From Pseudomonadota bacterium (GTDB lineage Bacteria > Pseudomonadota > Gammaproteobacteria > Steroidobacterales > Steroidobacteraceae): a stretch of DNA of 15,905 nt. The notes beneath the pieces are model-generated. The model was given only the letters and a program-made list of their open reading frames with translations, did not search any database and was not told the DNA's origin. Location of the stretch: the NCBI GenBank assembly GCA_947454665.1, contig CANGMU010000032.1:1-15905 (forward strand), in the 5' to 3' direction. The translations under genes and the position numbers were made by a program. Below are positions 6,954-14,022 of this stretch, in pieces (within the stretch, counting starts at the first letter, position 1; the number at the start of each line of letters is the position of its first letter).

Positions 6954-7691
6954 TCAGTACGTGCCCGCGACTGACAGCGGGCGCAGCCCCTCGGCATCCG
7001 GCGCGCCCAGCGCGCCCAGTGCATTGGCCAGCGCCGGATCCGCGCCGGGCTGCACGGCCAGGCGGACATCCAGCTGCCAGCTTCTCTCGGCGGGTTTCAC
7101 CGCCACGCTGCCCTTGAGCAGCAAGGGTCCGTCCAGCGACGCGATCTCACCTGGCGCGATGTCGCCCCCTGAACTGCGGGGCAGGCTCACGCGATAGCTG
7201 CCCCAGTCGATGCCCTGCGGCGACCGCAGCCCGTGGGCTTCCAGTTGTCCATCCAGCGCGTCGAGGCGACCCCCGAGGAGCCGAAGCCGCAGGCCTTCGA
7301 CGGCGACACGCCCGGTCCACCCGGCGAGGGGCGGCGGCAATCCGGGCTGTAGCGTTCCGACCCCGGCGGCGTCCAGGATTTCGATACGCCCCGGCGTCCA
7401 TTGCAGCACGCCGCTCGCAGAGGCATCGAGCCGGCGGACCCTCACGGCGAAGGCGAGCCGACCGTGCAGCAGGCGCGCGGGTCGCCAGGCCCAGTCGAAC
7501 TCGTCGAAAACCAGCGCGGTGGGCAGGAGGACGAGCCCCCGGCAGCCGCCGGACCACAGCGTGCCCTCCGGCTGCAGGCAATGCAGGGTCTTCGGCAACA
7601 GCGGCAGGACCCAGCGCAGCGGCAAGCGGACCGCGAGCACGAGCGTGAACACGACCACGAAGAGCAGCGCGAAACCGGCGCCACGGCGCAT
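6954..7691 (-). CDS. gspN: Type II secretion system protein N
   Basis: GspN is an accessory, single-pass inner-membrane/periplasmic protein found in a subset of type II secretion systems. The 245-residue product has an N-terminal membrane segment (about 5-22), then the family motif PEGTLWSGGCRGL (about 41-53, the 'G-T-x-W-S-G' signature). A beta-rich periplasmic domain follows, with repeated 'G-x-L-x-L' strands and DGPLLLKGSVAV near 190-200. Two cysteines (about 38 and 50) flank the motif and could form a disulfide. ATG 7691 lies 8 bases after the gspM stop. It is the last gene of the operon and ends 7 bases from the convergent alaA stop, with no convincing terminator between them. The family is poorly conserved; the call rests on the motif and the position after gspM. 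Confidence 0.88.
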   Translation of the reverse strand: MRRGAGFALLFVVVFTLVLAVRLPLRWVLPLLPKTLHCLQPEGTLWSGGCRGLVLLPTALVFDEFDWAWRPARLLHGRLAFAVRVRRLDASASGVLQWTPGRIEILDAAGVGTLQPGLPPPLAGWTGRVAVEGLRLRLLGGRLDALDGQLEAHGLRSPQGIDWGSYRVSLPRSSGGDIAPGEIASLDGPLLLKGSVAVKPAERSWQLDVRLAVQPGADPALANALGALGAPDAEGLRPLSVAGTY

Positions 7692-7699
7692 GGCGAGGA

Positions 7700-8188
7700 T
7701 CAGCCGCCGTCGCTGACCGTGAAACTGGCGTTCACGGTGCCCGGCTCACCCGCGGCATCGATCGAAGCCGCCTTGATGCGCAGCCCCTGTTGTTCGGCAA
7801 GTCGCTTGACCCAGGCGAGCAGGTTGTTGAAGGGCGCCTTCTCGAACTGCACCTTGAGCGTCTTTTCTCCCTCGGGCAGGGCGCCTGTCACGACGGTCGC
7901 CAGACCCGATTCGTTGATGCTGCGGTCGACGATCTGCACGAGGGTCTGTTCGGAATCGGCGGCACGCCCAGGTCCTGCGGCGGCGACTGTCGGAACTACG
8001 GCCCGGATCCAGGCCAGGTCTTTCTGCTTGGCGGCAACCCGATGCTCAAGGGCTGCGCCCGCTCGCTGCAGCAAGGTCAAGCCGACGAGCACCAGCAGCA
8101 GCGGTGCGACAACCGCTCCCACCCGAAGGACGCGTTGTTCGCGCGGTTCACGCGCGGCATACCAGCGGACCAGAGGTTCCAGGCTCAC
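7700..8188 (-). CDS. gspM: Type II secretion system protein M
   Basis: GspM is a bitopic inner-membrane protein that partners GspL in the assembly platform beneath the pseudopilus. The 162-residue product has the typical short basic cytoplasmic N terminus (RWYAAREPREQRVLRVG), one membrane helix (about 24-42), a periplasmic coiled stretch and a C-terminal ferredoxin-like domain. That domain carries the family pattern FNNLLAWVKRLAEQQGLRIKAASID (about 123-147). Length and topology are normal for the family. The GTG start at 8188 overlaps the gspL stop by 4 bases (GTGA), so translation is coupled. Confidence 0.93.
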   Translation of the reverse strand: MSLEPLVRWYAAREPREQRVLRVGAVVAPLLLVLVGLTLLQRAGAALEHRVAAKQKDLAWIRAVVPTVAAAGPGRAADSEQTLVQIVDRSINESGLATVVTGALPEGEKTLKVQFEKAPFNNLLAWVKRLAEQQGLRIKAASIDAAGEPGTVNASFTVSDGG

Positions 8189-9402
8189 GGCGACGTGCTC
8201 CTCACCTGGATCTGCCCGCCCTGGGCACGGGCCGACCAGCCGCCGCTGCGCAAGGCGGCGCTCACGCGTTCGGATACCGATGCATCGGCCGATTCGAGCT
8301 TCAGATCAAGGGATCCCGGTCGGTATTCCAACTGCTGCAACCGTGCCCCCTCGACGCCGCGCACCGCAGCGGCAACAGCAGAGAGCAGCGGCAGGAGACC
8401 GTCTCGGCCGGGCAGGGCCGCGCTGATCTGTGCAAGACGCTGTTCCAGTCGTGCACGCGGCTGGCCACCGCTGACGACGCCCGGCATTGCCTGACTGAAG
8501 CTTTGCTGGATAGAGGCGTCGAGCGTTTTTTCCTCGAGACGCAGGCGCCGATAAACCAGGGCCGTGCCCGCAAGATGCAGCACGAGCAAGCCAGCGCCCA
8601 GCGCAGCCGCGAGGCGCCAGGTCTTCCAGACTTCAAGTCCGGGGCGCTTCGGTGCATAGACTCCCTGGAGGAGATTGATGCCTGGCGCGGTGGCCAGCTG
8701 TGCCGCGAACAAGGGCAAGGCACCGTGGGGCAGCAGCTGGATGCGCAGGGCATGCAGGCGAGGGCGCCAGGCTTCGAATACCGGCTTCCAGCGCGGCCAT
8801 TCCAGCGCATCGACATGGACCGTTACCAGCAGCCCCTCCGGCAGGGATTCGCCACCGAGGGCCAGTTCCATGGCCAGCTCTGGATCGGCACCCGGCAACA
8901 CGGCGGGGCGCTGACCTTCGCGACGCACGATGAGTTGCTCGTCATCCGCGAGCAGGGAAATCTGTCCCGGCAGCTCGGGGACCAGGCCGGCCAAGGCCTG
9001 CACGCCCTGTGGCGAATAGCCCCCTTCGCGGGCCTGGGTCAACCAGGCGTCCAGCAGCGTGCGCGAAACCACATCGACATCGGTCGCGCCGCCCGCGCCG
9101 CCGCGCGCCTTGCCGACGGCAAAATGCAGCTGTTCCAGGTCTTCGGCAACCTGATCCTCGAGGGCGACGGGGGCCAACTGTGCAAGCCGGGATTCGCTGC
9201 CCGGCGGCAAGCTGGCAGAAACATGCAACACGTCGGCGGCCGGTGCGACCAGCACGACACGCCGACCCACGGCAGCGGCTGAGAGGCCTTCCCCATCACG
9301 TGTGTGCGCCGTTTCGAGTGGCTGGCCGGAGGTGGACGCAACGAGCCATCCCGACGGATGCGATCCGTCTCGGGCCAATCGCACCAGGAGCCAGTCCGAC
9401 AT
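8185..9402 (-). CDS. gspL: Type II secretion system protein L
   Basis: GspL links the cytoplasmic ATPase GspE to the inner-membrane platform. The 405-residue product has an actin-like cytoplasmic domain (about 1-250), including the VALEDQVAEDLEQLHFAVG block (79-97) that is conserved in the family. INLLQGVYAPKR (242-253) comes just before the single membrane helix (about 263-284). A short periplasmic coiled and ferredoxin-like domain follows (about 285-405). ATG 9402 starts 6 bases after the gspK stop. No gspE is in the window, so its partner ATPase must be encoded elsewhere. Confidence 0.95.
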   Translation of the reverse strand: MSDWLLVRLARDGSHPSGWLVASTSGQPLETAHTRDGEGLSAAAVGRRVVLVAPAADVLHVSASLPPGSESRLAQLAPVALEDQVAEDLEQLHFAVGKARGGAGGATDVDVVSRTLLDAWLTQAREGGYSPQGVQALAGLVPELPGQISLLADDEQLIVRREGQRPAVLPGADPELAMELALGGESLPEGLLVTVHVDALEWPRWKPVFEAWRPRLHALRIQLLPHGALPLFAAQLATAPGINLLQGVYAPKRPGLEVWKTWRLAAALGAGLLVLHLAGTALVYRRLRLEEKTLDASIQQSFSQAMPGVVSGGQPRARLEQRLAQISAALPGRDGLLPLLSAVAAAVRGVEGARLQQLEYRPGSLDLKLESADASVSERVSAALRSGGWSARAQGGQIQVRSTSP

Positions 9403-9408
9403 CGCTGT

Positions 9409-10353
9409 CTATTCCGTACCGAGGGTTCTGAGGACGGCGCGGACCTGGCCGTCCGGATCGCGCTTCAAGAGACTGTACAAGGCGAACCGCGCAGTGCCAA
9501 TACTGATCAGGCTCTGCAAGCGGAAGTAGCGGCTCGCCTCACCGACGCGGTTCGCCACATCAGGGCGCAGATTGCCACGCATGACGGTGGCACCGGGAAA
9601 ACAACCCTTGCTGCGCAAGTCAACCAGTTGCTTCGGATCCATCAGCGAATATTCCACCGCATTCTGAGACCCGCCACTGGCAAGCGCATTCAGCGCGTCG
9701 AGCACGACGGGGCTCGCCAGGCAGACGTTGATGCTGGATGCCTCCAGTGGCAAGGCCGTGACATGCGGCGCGAGTTTCAGGAAACGCTCGCGGCCGAAGC
9801 CCGGCAACTGCAGCAACTCCGAAATACTCGTGATCGCAAGGTTCGCGCTGCGGTACGGCGGCTGCTGGGACAGATACAGCGAATCCTCACCGCCGTCGGA
9901 AGCCGGCAGGACATCGCTGTCGATCCAGTCCACCAGCAGCGGAGCCCAACGCGGCTCGAGCTGCAGCAGCTTCAGCAACCGGGTAAAGACGGCGAGGGCA
10001 TCCGGATCGACTTCGCCACGCGCGTTGACGAGGGTGTTGAGATTGAACTTGCCCTGCTCGTCACCGAGCTGGGCTTCCAGCGTGATGCCAGGCCCGACTT
10101 CAACTGGGCCATAAGGCCGCGCCCAGCTTTCATTGAGCGTGTCCTGACTGCCCTTGTCTTCGTGCAGGGCATAGGCCGCGAGTGCTTCGGCGCCTGCCGC
10201 GAATTGTACGGCCTGTTCATAGCCGAGATTCCCGGCACTCTTGCGCGCCGACATCGCACTGCGCGACCCGATGGCCACGGCGATGACCGTCGCCAGGGCG
10301 ACGAGGACGACTGCCGTCACCAGCGCCACGCCGCGTTGCGAATGTCGGGTCAC
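9409..10353 (-). CDS. gspK: Type II secretion system minor pseudopilin K
   Basis: GspK is the large minor pseudopilin that sits at the pseudopilus tip with GspI and GspJ. The 314-residue product has a prepilin-type leader MTRHSQRG cut before Val9, then a hydrophobic helix (ALVTAVVLVALATVIAVAIG). Mature position 5 is Thr rather than Glu, which is normal for GspK. Family motifs are DEQGKFNLNTL (98-108), the acidic DWIDSD (142-147) that opens the calcium-binding region, and PPYRSANLAITSISELLQLPGF (165-186). Cys211 and Cys251 could pair. The GTG start at 10353 overlaps the gspJ stop (GTGA). Confidence 0.97.
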   Translation of the reverse strand: MTRHSQRGVALVTAVVLVALATVIAVAIGSRSAMSARKSAGNLGYEQAVQFAAGAEALAAYALHEDKGSQDTLNESWARPYGPVEVGPGITLEAQLGDEQGKFNLNTLVNARGEVDPDALAVFTRLLKLLQLEPRWAPLLVDWIDSDVLPASDGGEDSLYLSQQPPYRSANLAITSISELLQLPGFGRERFLKLAPHVTALPLEASSINVCLASPVVLDALNALASGGSQNAVEYSLMDPKQLVDLRSKGCFPGATVMRGNLRPDVANRVGEASRYFRLQSLISIGTARFALYSLLKRDPDGQVRAVLRTLGTE

Positions 10354-10964
10354 CCCGGCACCTCGATCAGCCGGGTCATGGTGCCCCAGTCTTCCAGTTC
10401 CAGCGTGATTTCCACGGCGATCGGTCGTGCGCGCAATTCGCGCATCGGCGCGACACTGGACGTCTCATTGGCGGGCCAGCGATCCAGCCAGTTCCGTGTG
10501 CTGTCCATGAAGCGGAACCGCACGGACTTCACCTGATCCAGCAGCACCTGGCTGCGCGGTGCCGGATCGAGCGTGGCATCCAGCACACTCCAATACTCGC
10601 GGCGCAGCTCACCCTTCTCGAAGCGATACCGGACGCGCTGCAGGGCTGCACGCTGCACACCTGCCGGATTCGTCCAACCACCACGCGTGAAGGCCACGAG
10701 ATCCGAAGCCGAGCCCGACTGGAGTGCGGGCAGGTATCCCTCTCCCAGCGGCTGTCGCACGGGACGCGGCACGACCTGCGAGAAATCCTGAACGAAACTG
10801 CGCATCGCCTTCTGCACTGCCAGCACGCGATCCTGCGCCTGCCCCAGCCCGGTCCTGTTCTGCACGGCCTGGTTGATCGCGCCATAGCCCAGCGCAAAGA
10901 GGATCGCCGTGATGAACACCGCGACCAGCAATTCAACCAGCGTGAATCCTGTCGAACGCTTCAT
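10350..10964 (-). CDS. gspJ: Type II secretion system minor pseudopilin J
   Basis: GspJ is a minor pseudopilin of the tip complex. The 204-residue product has a short leader MKRSTG cut before Phe7, Glu11 at mature position 5, and the hydrophobic helix FTLVELLVAVFITAILFALG. The periplasmic part has the GspJ-type pattern of an early helix (QKAMRSFVQDFSQVVPRPVR, about 55-74) and beta-rich segments ending in VEITLELEDWGTMTRLIEVPG. ATG 10964 overlaps the gspI stop by 4 bases; upstream in-frame codons belong to the gspI region. The length is normal. Confidence 0.95.
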   Translation of the reverse strand: MKRSTGFTLVELLVAVFITAILFALGYGAINQAVQNRTGLGQAQDRVLAVQKAMRSFVQDFSQVVPRPVRQPLGEGYLPALQSGSASDLVAFTRGGWTNPAGVQRAALQRVRYRFEKGELRREYWSVLDATLDPAPRSQVLLDQVKSVRFRFMDSTRNWLDRWPANETSSVAPMRELRARPIAVEITLELEDWGTMTRLIEVPG

Positions 10965-11434
10965 CGGGCAGAACCTGGCGTGAGCCCGGGTGGCGTCGGC
11001 GCAGGACCCTCGGCCGGTGCCGCGCTCCAATCCGGCAGGTAACCAGTGGGCGCGGCAATCGACGTTCCATAGAAACCGGTCGCCGTGGCGACTGCCGCGC
11101 CACTCCTGTCGCCCGCGGCTGACACGCTGATGTCGATGCGCAGGATGCCCGCGATCTTCGGGTCGGTGATTTCCTGCTGCCAGCGCCATTTCTGGCCAGC
11201 GAATTCAGCTTCACCGTCGGATTTGCCCGAGGCGGGCACCACGCCCTTGAGACGCACTTCGCTGAGACGATTCAAGGCAACCCATTCCGCGAAAGACTTC
11301 TCGCGCAACTGCGCCGTCGCGTTCGCCGCGGCAGTGAGTGCCGCCATCAACGCGCTCATGCCCAGCGCGACGACGAACAGCGCCACAAGCACCTCGACGA
11401 GCGTGAAGGCCGACTGCAGGCGGCGAGTCTTCAT
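10961..11434 (-). CDS. gspI: Type II secretion system minor pseudopilin I, with Ala at the prepilin cleavage site
   Basis: GspI is a minor pseudopilin that starts the tip complex with GspJ and GspK. The 157-residue product has a leader MKTRRLQSA, then Phe10, Glu14 (mature +5) and the helix FTLVEVLVALFVVALGMSAL. RWQQEI (about 84-89) is the family's conserved strand. Two things are odd. The residue before the cleavage point is Ala9 (codon GCC) where prepilin peptidase substrates nearly always have Gly. The C terminus is also long, ending in a proline/glycine/alanine-rich tail (about 137-157), whereas GspI is usually about 120-130 residues. ATG 11434 overlaps the gspH stop (ATGA). Confidence 0.94.
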   Translation of the reverse strand: MKTRRLQSAFTLVEVLVALFVVALGMSALMAALTAAANATAQLREKSFAEWVALNRLSEVRLKGVVPASGKSDGEAEFAGQKWRWQQEITDPKIAGILRIDISVSAAGDRSGAAVATATGFYGTSIAAPTGYLPDWSAAPAEGPAPTPPGLTPGSAR

Positions 11435-11961
11435 CGCGCCTCCGGATCGGACAGGGCGTTGACGACGATGGCATCGCCGGACGCGGCCGGCGCGACACGG
11501 AAACCGTCTGCACCGCCGACGCGCGCGACCGTGAGTTCGAAAGCGTTCAATTCACCGCTGCTGAACAGCATGATCTGCGGGGTATGGTCATTGGCGTCAG
11601 ACTTCGGCAGAACGACGGGCCGTCCATCGACCCGCAGCGCGACCTCCAGACCCTCGGGGAACTCCCTCTTTCGCAGGCTGCCGTCATCGGTGATGGATTC
11701 CCACAAGGCGCGACGCGGCTCGAAGCTCACGAATTCATAGCCACCGATGACGATACGCAAGCCAAATTCGCGGCCCTGAAGGGCCGCGTCGTCGCGGGCG
11801 ACACCGATCAGTGCCTCGAGCCGGTCGCGCTCTCGTTCCAGTTCACGGTCGTCGCGTCCCAGCACGCCCAGCGACAACAGGGCACCCGCGGCCACGACGC
11901 CGATGATGACCATGACCACCAGGATCTCCACCAAGGTGAAGCCCCGGATCCTTGGACGCAC
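11431..11961 (-). CDS. gspH: Type II secretion system minor pseudopilin H
   Basis: GspH is a minor pseudopilin placed between the tip complex and the GspG shaft. From a GTG start at 11961 the product has 176 residues with leader MRPRIRG cut before Phe8, Glu12 at mature position 5, and the helix FTLVEILVVMVIIGVVAAGAL. The open frame continues upstream through gspG without an ATG near the leader. GTG 11961 gives a standard seven-residue basic leader and lies 16 bases after the gspG stop, so it is preferred. The rest has GspH-type helix and strand features: RLEALIGVARDDAALQGREFGLRI (about 43-66) and a long loop before FSSGELNAFELTVAR (about 137-151). It overlaps gspI by 4 bases. Confidence 0.9.
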   Translation of the reverse strand: MRPRIRGFTLVEILVVMVIIGVVAAGALLSLGVLGRDDRELERERDRLEALIGVARDDAALQGREFGLRIVIGGYEFVSFEPRRALWESITDDGSLRKREFPEGLEVALRVDGRPVVLPKSDANDHTPQIMLFSSGELNAFELTVARVGGADGFRVAPAASGDAIVVNALSDPEAR

Positions 11962-11977
11962 GGGGCGCCCCGGGCGA

Positions 11978-12433
11978 TTAATCGCCGATGTTCCAGTTGC
12001 CGATATCGGCATTGGCACCCTCGCCACCGGGCTGACTGTCTGCCCCCAGCGAATACAAATCGTATTCGCCATGCGTACCCGGGAAGACATACTGGTAGTC
12101 GTTGCCCCAGGGATCCTTGTTGACCTTCTTGAGGTAACCGCCGGCGCGCCAGTTGCGCAGCGAGGGATCCGCCGGCTTGGTGGCCAGCGCAGCAAGGCCC
12201 TGGTCCGTGGCCGGGAACTTGAAGTTGTCGAGCTTGTAGAGCGTCAGAGCGGTTTCCATTGCCTGGATGTCCTGCTTGGCCTTCGCCACGCGGGCATCAT
12301 CGACACGGCCCAGGAACTGCGGCACCACGACGGCCGCCAGCAGGCCGATGATGATCACGACGACCATGATCTCGATGAGGGTGAAGCCGCGATGGCGACG
12401 CGGTCCGTGGACTAAGATCGGGCGGTTGCGCAT
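11978..12433 (-). CDS. gspG: Type II secretion system major pseudopilin G
   Basis: GspG is the major subunit that polymerises into the pseudopilus pushing substrates through the outer-membrane secretin. The 151-residue product has a 16-residue leader ending in RHRG, then Phe17, Glu21 (mature +5) and the helix FTLIEIMVVVIIIGLLAAVV. Conserved family blocks follow: KQDIQAMETALTLYKLDN (53-70), FPATDQGLAAL (73-83), GGYLKKVNKDPWGNDYQYV (98-116). The C-terminal calcium site region DLYSLGADSQPGGEGANADI is complete. ATG 12433 is chosen; an in-frame TTG at 12466 would add 11 residues and would lie at or before the predicted transcription start. It is the first gene of the G-to-N operon. Confidence 0.97.
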   Translation of the reverse strand: MRNRPILVHGPRRHRGFTLIEIMVVVIIIGLLAAVVVPQFLGRVDDARVAKAKQDIQAMETALTLYKLDNFKFPATDQGLAALATKPADPSLRNWRAGGYLKKVNKDPWGNDYQYVFPGTHGEYDLYSLGADSQPGGEGANADIGNWNIGD

Positions 12434-12459
12434 GAAGCACCGGGCAGCGGGAGTGGGAA

Positions 12460-13080
12460 GTGGCAAGGATCATAGCAAAGGCGCTGAAAGGTCCTGCGTC
12501 ACGCCATCTGGGATGGCTGCTTGCTGCGGTCATGCTGCAACTGCCGTTGCTGGGTGGCCATGCGCTGCGCGATGTCTGGCGCTATGACCGGGCCCGCATT
12601 GCGGCCGGGGAGGGCTGGCGCCTGGTCACCGCACATCTCGTGCACCTCGATGAGCAGCATGCCCTTCTAAACGCCGCGGGTCTGCTACTGCTCGGCCTGT
12701 TGTTCGCGGGCGTTGCGCGCCTGCGGTATTGGCTGATCGCGGCAGCCCTTTCGATTGTCGTCATCGACGCGGGCTTTTGGTGGCATGAGACGGCGCTGGC
12801 CTGGTATGTCGGCGCCTCCGGCGTGCTGCATGGGCTGATGGCGGCCGGTACCGTCGCGCTGCTGCGGCGACGTGAAGCCATCGCACTGGCGACGGCCGTC
12901 ATCTTCGTCGGCAAGCTCGTCTGGGAACAGGCGGTGGGCCCCCTGCCTTTCGAGACACACGGCAGCGTGATCGTCGCCGCGCATGCCTGGGGCGCCCTCG
13001 GAGGAGCGGCGGCGGCATGCCTGCCAGCCGCGCGCCGCGCCGTTATACTGCATGCGATTTCATCGCAAGGTAGAGCATGA
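12460..13080 (+). CDS. rrtA: Rhombosortase-like rhomboid intramembrane serine protease
   Basis: The 206-residue product is a compact six-helix rhomboid protease. The catalytic serine is Ser120 in YVGASGVLHG (rhomboid GxSG motif) and the catalytic histidine is His175 in VAAHAWGALGG. The N-terminal half has the rhomboid block WRLVTAHLVHLDEQHALLNAAGL (from 53), with His59, His62 and Asn71. The short form without extra domains, and its place beside a type II secretion operon, point to the rhombosortase subfamily. Those enzymes cut GlyGly-CTERM tails of exported proteins so that they can be anchored at the surface, as shown for Vibrio cholerae RssP. No GlyGly-CTERM substrate is in the window. The GTG start at 12460 has GGGAG at 12449-12453. 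The stop overlaps fabD by 4 bases. A general rhomboid such as GlpG is less likely, since GlpG carries an extra cytoplasmic N-terminal domain. Confidence 0.85.
   Translation: MARIIAKALKGPASRHLGWLLAAVMLQLPLLGGHALRDVWRYDRARIAAGEGWRLVTAHLVHLDEQHALLNAAGLLLLGLLFAGVARLRYWLIAAALSIVVIDAGFWWHETALAWYVGASGVLHGLMAAGTVALLRRREAIALATAVIFVGKLVWEQAVGPLPFETHGSVIVAAHAWGALGGAAAACLPAARRAVILHAISSQGRA
12469..12474 (-). promoter_or_regulatory. Candidate -10 element for the gspG-N operon
   Basis: The minus strand reads TATGAT, a 5-of-6 match to the -10 consensus, about 36 bases before the gspG ATG. It lies inside the first codons of the divergent rhombosortase gene. I find no good -35 box at 16-18 bases, so strength would depend on an activator. 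If used, the leader RNA would be about 30 bases and would exclude the TTG start at 12466. Confidence 0.35.
13021..13049 (+). promoter_or_regulatory. Candidate sigma-70 promoter for fabD inside the 3' end of the rhombosortase gene
   Basis: CTGCCA (13021-13026, 4 of 6 to the -35 consensus) and TATACT (13044-13049, 5 of 6 to the -10) are separated by exactly 17 bases. Transcription would start near 13056, about 20 bases before the fabD ATG. This would let fatty-acid synthesis run independently of rhombosortase transcription despite the overlapping genes. Confidence 0.5.
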
Positions 13081-14021
13081 GCAGCGCATTCGTTTTCCCG
13101 GGACAGGGTTCCCAGTCGGTCGGCATGCTGGCGTCGCTCGCCGCCGCAGATCCGGTCATCACCGACACCTTTGCCGAAGCCTCCACCGTGCTCGGTTACG
13201 ACCTCTGGCAACTGGTCTCGCAAGGTCCCGTCGAAGACCTCAACGCCACCGAGCGCACGCAGCCCGCGATGCTCACGGCCGGCGTGGCCACCTGGCGCCT
13301 ATGGCGCAAGCGCGGCGGTGCCCTGCCTGATGTGGTCTGCGGCCACAGCCTCGGCGAATTCAGCGCGCTGGTCGCCGCGGGTGTCATCGGCTTCGCCGAT
13401 GCCGTGTCGCTGGTCCGCCAGCGCGGCGAACTCATGCAGCAGGCCGTGCCTGCCGGCGTCGGTGGCATCGCCGCGGTGCTGGGCCTGGATGACGAGGTGG
13501 TCGTCGCTGCCTGCGCGGAAGCCGCTGCCGGTGAAGTCGTGCAGGCGGTCAACTTCAACTCGCCCGGGCAGGTCGTGATCGCCGGCCATGCGGCTGCTGT
13601 CGCGCGCGCCATGGACGCCTGCAAGGCCCGTGGCGCCAAGCGTGCCGTGCTGTTGCCGATGAGCGTGCCGGCGCACAGCGCCTTGATGCAGCCCGCCGCC
13701 GACCGCTTCGGCGAGCGTCTCGCCGCGGTCGCTTTCTCCGACCCGTCGATCGCGTACTGGAGCCCGGTGGACTGCCAGGCCCATGCGGACGGCGCCGCGA
13801 TCCGAGCGCTGATGCAGAAGCAGCTGGCCAGCCCTGTCCAGTGGACCTCGCTCGTCCGCGCCCTGATCGCCGCCGGCGTCACGCATTTTGTCGAATGTGG
13901 CCCTGGCAAGGTGCTGACCAGCCTCAACCGCCGGATCGAAAAACGGCCGGACCTGCGCTGCGAAGCGCTGGAAGACCCGGCCTCGATCGATGCCGCACTG
14001 AACCCCACCGGAGCCGCCTGA
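13077..14021 (+). CDS. fabD: Malonyl-CoA:ACP transacylase
   Basis: FabD moves the malonyl group from malonyl-CoA to acyl carrier protein, supplying the two-carbon donor for chain elongation. The 314-residue product has the N-terminal FPGQGSQSVGM (7-17), the nucleophile elbow VVCGHSLGEFSALVAAG with catalytic Ser91, a conserved Arg in VRQRGELMQ (112-121), catalytic His200 in SVPAHSALM, and the GPGKVLTSLNRR block near the C terminus. Length and residues match E. coli FabD (Ser92, His201). ATG 13077 has AAGG (13067-13070) 6 bases upstream and overlaps the rhombosortase stop. fabG starts one base after the fabD stop, so the two are coupled. Confidence 0.97.
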   Translation: MSSAFVFPGQGSQSVGMLASLAAADPVITDTFAEASTVLGYDLWQLVSQGPVEDLNATERTQPAMLTAGVATWRLWRKRGGALPDVVCGHSLGEFSALVAAGVIGFADAVSLVRQRGELMQQAVPAGVGGIAAVLGLDDEVVVAACAEAAAGEVVQAVNFNSPGQVVIAGHAAAVARAMDACKARGAKRAVLLPMSVPAHSALMQPAADRFGERLAAVAFSDPSIAYWSPVDCQAHADGAAIRALMQKQLASPVQWTSLVRALIAAGVTHFVECGPGKVLTSLNRRIEKRPDLRCEALEDPASIDAALNPTGAA

Positions 14022-14022
14022 C

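Noticed and set aside
6961..6984. Hairpin GCCCGC/GCGGGC near the gspN-alaA junction as a terminator
   Set aside because: It lies within the gspN coding end and has no T tract on either strand; a chance GC-rich stem is as likely.
8104..10536. Long plus-strand open frames of 392 and 410 codons opposite gspL and gspK
   Set aside because: They run antisense to clearly recognisable secretion genes. Their translations are rich in Arg, Pro and Ala with no family motif, as expected for open frames created by high GC at third positions.
11971..11985. ATT or an upstream codon as the gspH start
   Set aside because: ATT starts are very rare; GTG 11961 gives a normal seven-residue prepilin leader right after the gspG stop.
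12434..12466. TTG start for gspG, 11 codons upstream
   Set aside because: The ATG at 12433 already gives a valid leader, and TTG lies at or before the predicted transcription start.
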